This document shows, piece after piece, positions 7,616 through 8,415 of a stretch of DNA of 8,415 bases (the stretch's first letter is position 1; each line of letters starts with the position of its first letter). A program made the translations under genes and the position numbers. Source of the DNA: Bacteroidales bacterium (GTDB lineage: Bacteria > Bacteroidota > Bacteroidia > Bacteroidales > UBA1402). Below the pieces are notes generated by a model that had not been told where the DNA came from, made no database searches, and worked only from the letters and a program-made list of their open reading frames with translations. The stretch is taken from positions 1 through 8,415 of the forward strand of contig JAAZGQ010000051.1 in assembly GCA_012511135.1 (NCBI GenBank), read 5' to 3'.

Positions 7616-8415
7616 ATGAAGACATTTATCAAAAACAGCTTTCTGTTAGTCATAGCCTTTTTGTTGAGCACTACTTTTGTTTATGCACAGGGCAGTACTG
7701 AGATTATACGGGGTAAAGTCACAAGCTCCGGCGATAACGAACCATTGATTTCCGTTACCATTTTGGAGGTGGATCCCTCTAACCGTATTATTAGCGGTAC
7801 CGTTAGCAATTACGACGGAGAATACGTTTTGCAGGTAAAAAGCACGCAAAACAAACTACAATTTAAATATATTGGTTTCAAAACCAACGAAATTCCCATC
7901 GGAACCAAAAGGGGCATTAATGTAGCTCTCGACGAAGAGGCTCTGGATCTTGCCGAAGCTGTTATAGTGGGGCAGGCCGTAGTGAACGATGGCCGTTTTG
8001 CCATTCCTGAACGCGAAATATCCGCAGCTCTGCAAAAAATCAGTACAGAAGAATTCGAAGGGATCCAGGTTTCATCCATTGACGATGCCCTGCAAGGCCG
8101 TATAGCAGGTCTGGACATTGTGAACGTATCAGGTGAACCTGGCGCCGGTATGTCTATGCGAATCCGCGGGACCACTACCATCAATGCCAATGCTGAACCT
8201 CTGGTGGTTGTAAACGATGTACCTCTGGACTACATCGAGATTGATGATAATTTCGATTTTTCCACAGCCAACGAAGACCTGTATACTCAGTTGATCGATG
8301 TTAACCCGGTCGATATTGCATCGATCGTACTCCTCAAGGATGCTGCTTCGACGGCGATCTGGGGTTCACAGGGAGCCAACGGAGTATTGAAGATCACCAC
8401 CAAGAAGGGCAGCAG
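7616..8415 (+). CDS. SusC/RagA-family TonB-dependent outer-membrane receptor (partial, 3' end outside window)
   Basis: Only the first 266 codons are present; there is no stop before the window edge, and full members usually have about 1000 residues. The ATG follows the lipoprotein stop (TAATCATG) by 2 bp, so translation is probably coupled. A Sec signal peptide covers residues 1-24, with likely cleavage at VYA/Q. Residues about 31-108 form the carboxypeptidase-regulatory-like (CarboxypepD_reg) domain, with GKVTSSGDNEPL and YDGEYVLQV. LAEAVIVG (112-119) is at the usual TonB-box position. The plug domain follows from about 140, with the family signatures ALQGRIAGLDI (158-168), MRIRGTTTINANAEPLVVV (181-199), LLKDAASTAIWGSQGANGV (239-257) and ITTKKG (260-265). 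An acidic aromatic insert (about 205-225) lies between the VVVNDVPL and NPVDI blocks. These proteins import bulky ligands across the outer membrane using TonB energy, typically with a SusD lipoprotein. No SusD is visible before the window ends. Confidence 0.95.
   Translation, partial: MKTFIKNSFLLVIAFLLSTTFVYAQGSTEIIRGKVTSSGDNEPLISVTILEVDPSNRIISGTVSNYDGEYVLQVKSTQNKLQFKYIGFKTNEIPIGTKRGINVALDEEALDLAEAVIVGQAVVNDGRFAIPEREISAALQKISTEEFEGIQVSSIDDALQGRIAGLDIVNVSGEPGAGMSMRIRGTTTINANAEPLVVVNDVPLDYIEIDDNFDFSTANEDLYTQLIDVNPVDIASIVLLKDAASTAIWGSQGANGVLKITTKKGS

Noticed and set aside
7810..8190. 126-codon open frame on the minus strand opposite the SusC-type receptor
   Set aside because: The plus strand here encodes clear CarboxypepD_reg and plug sequence. 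The antisense translation is Ser/Arg/Pro-rich with no family features.

Overview
The window looks like chromosomal DNA from a member of the Bacteroidota, most likely a Bacteroidales or Marinilabiliales-type organism. The evidence is a SusC/RagA-family TonB-dependent receptor with the typical N-terminal carboxypeptidase-regulatory-like domain, a long fasciclin-domain lipoprotein of the kind seen in this phylum, a DnaG primase of the Bacteroidota type, TAnnTTTG-like promoter elements, and starts without good Shine-Dalgarno sequences. I could not place the organism below that level from sequence alone.

Left half (6-4355, all minus strand). Read in the direction of transcription, this is dnaG (replication primase, 699 aa), then after 31 bp an ABC-2 type exporter made of an ATPase (308 aa, NatA-like) and a permease (431 aa, NatB-like). 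The ATPase stop and permease start overlap as ATGA, so these two are almost certainly translationally coupled and form one transporter. The short gap to dnaG suggests a single transcript. All three genes look intact and have their expected motifs.

Centre (4356-4679). This is a 324-bp AT-rich divergent intergenic region with no gene. It has a plausible Bacteroidota promoter for each direction, a 9-bp tandem repeat, and four copies of a TwAyGCC-centred motif. The motif spacings (43, 31 and 52 bp) are close to whole helical turns.

Right half (4680-8415, plus strand). A 977-aa predicted lipoprotein contains about four fasciclin (FAS1)-like modules followed by a fibronectin-III-like C-terminal domain. 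Only 2 bp after its stop begins a SusC/RagA-type TonB-dependent outer-membrane receptor, which is cut off by the window edge at residue 266 inside or just after the plug domain. The close coupling suggests that the lipoprotein and the receptor work together at the cell surface, in binding or uptake of an unknown ligand. A lipoprotein ahead of the receptor is not the classical susC-susD order. This pair is the most interesting part of the window. Whether a susD and enzymes follow cannot be seen here.
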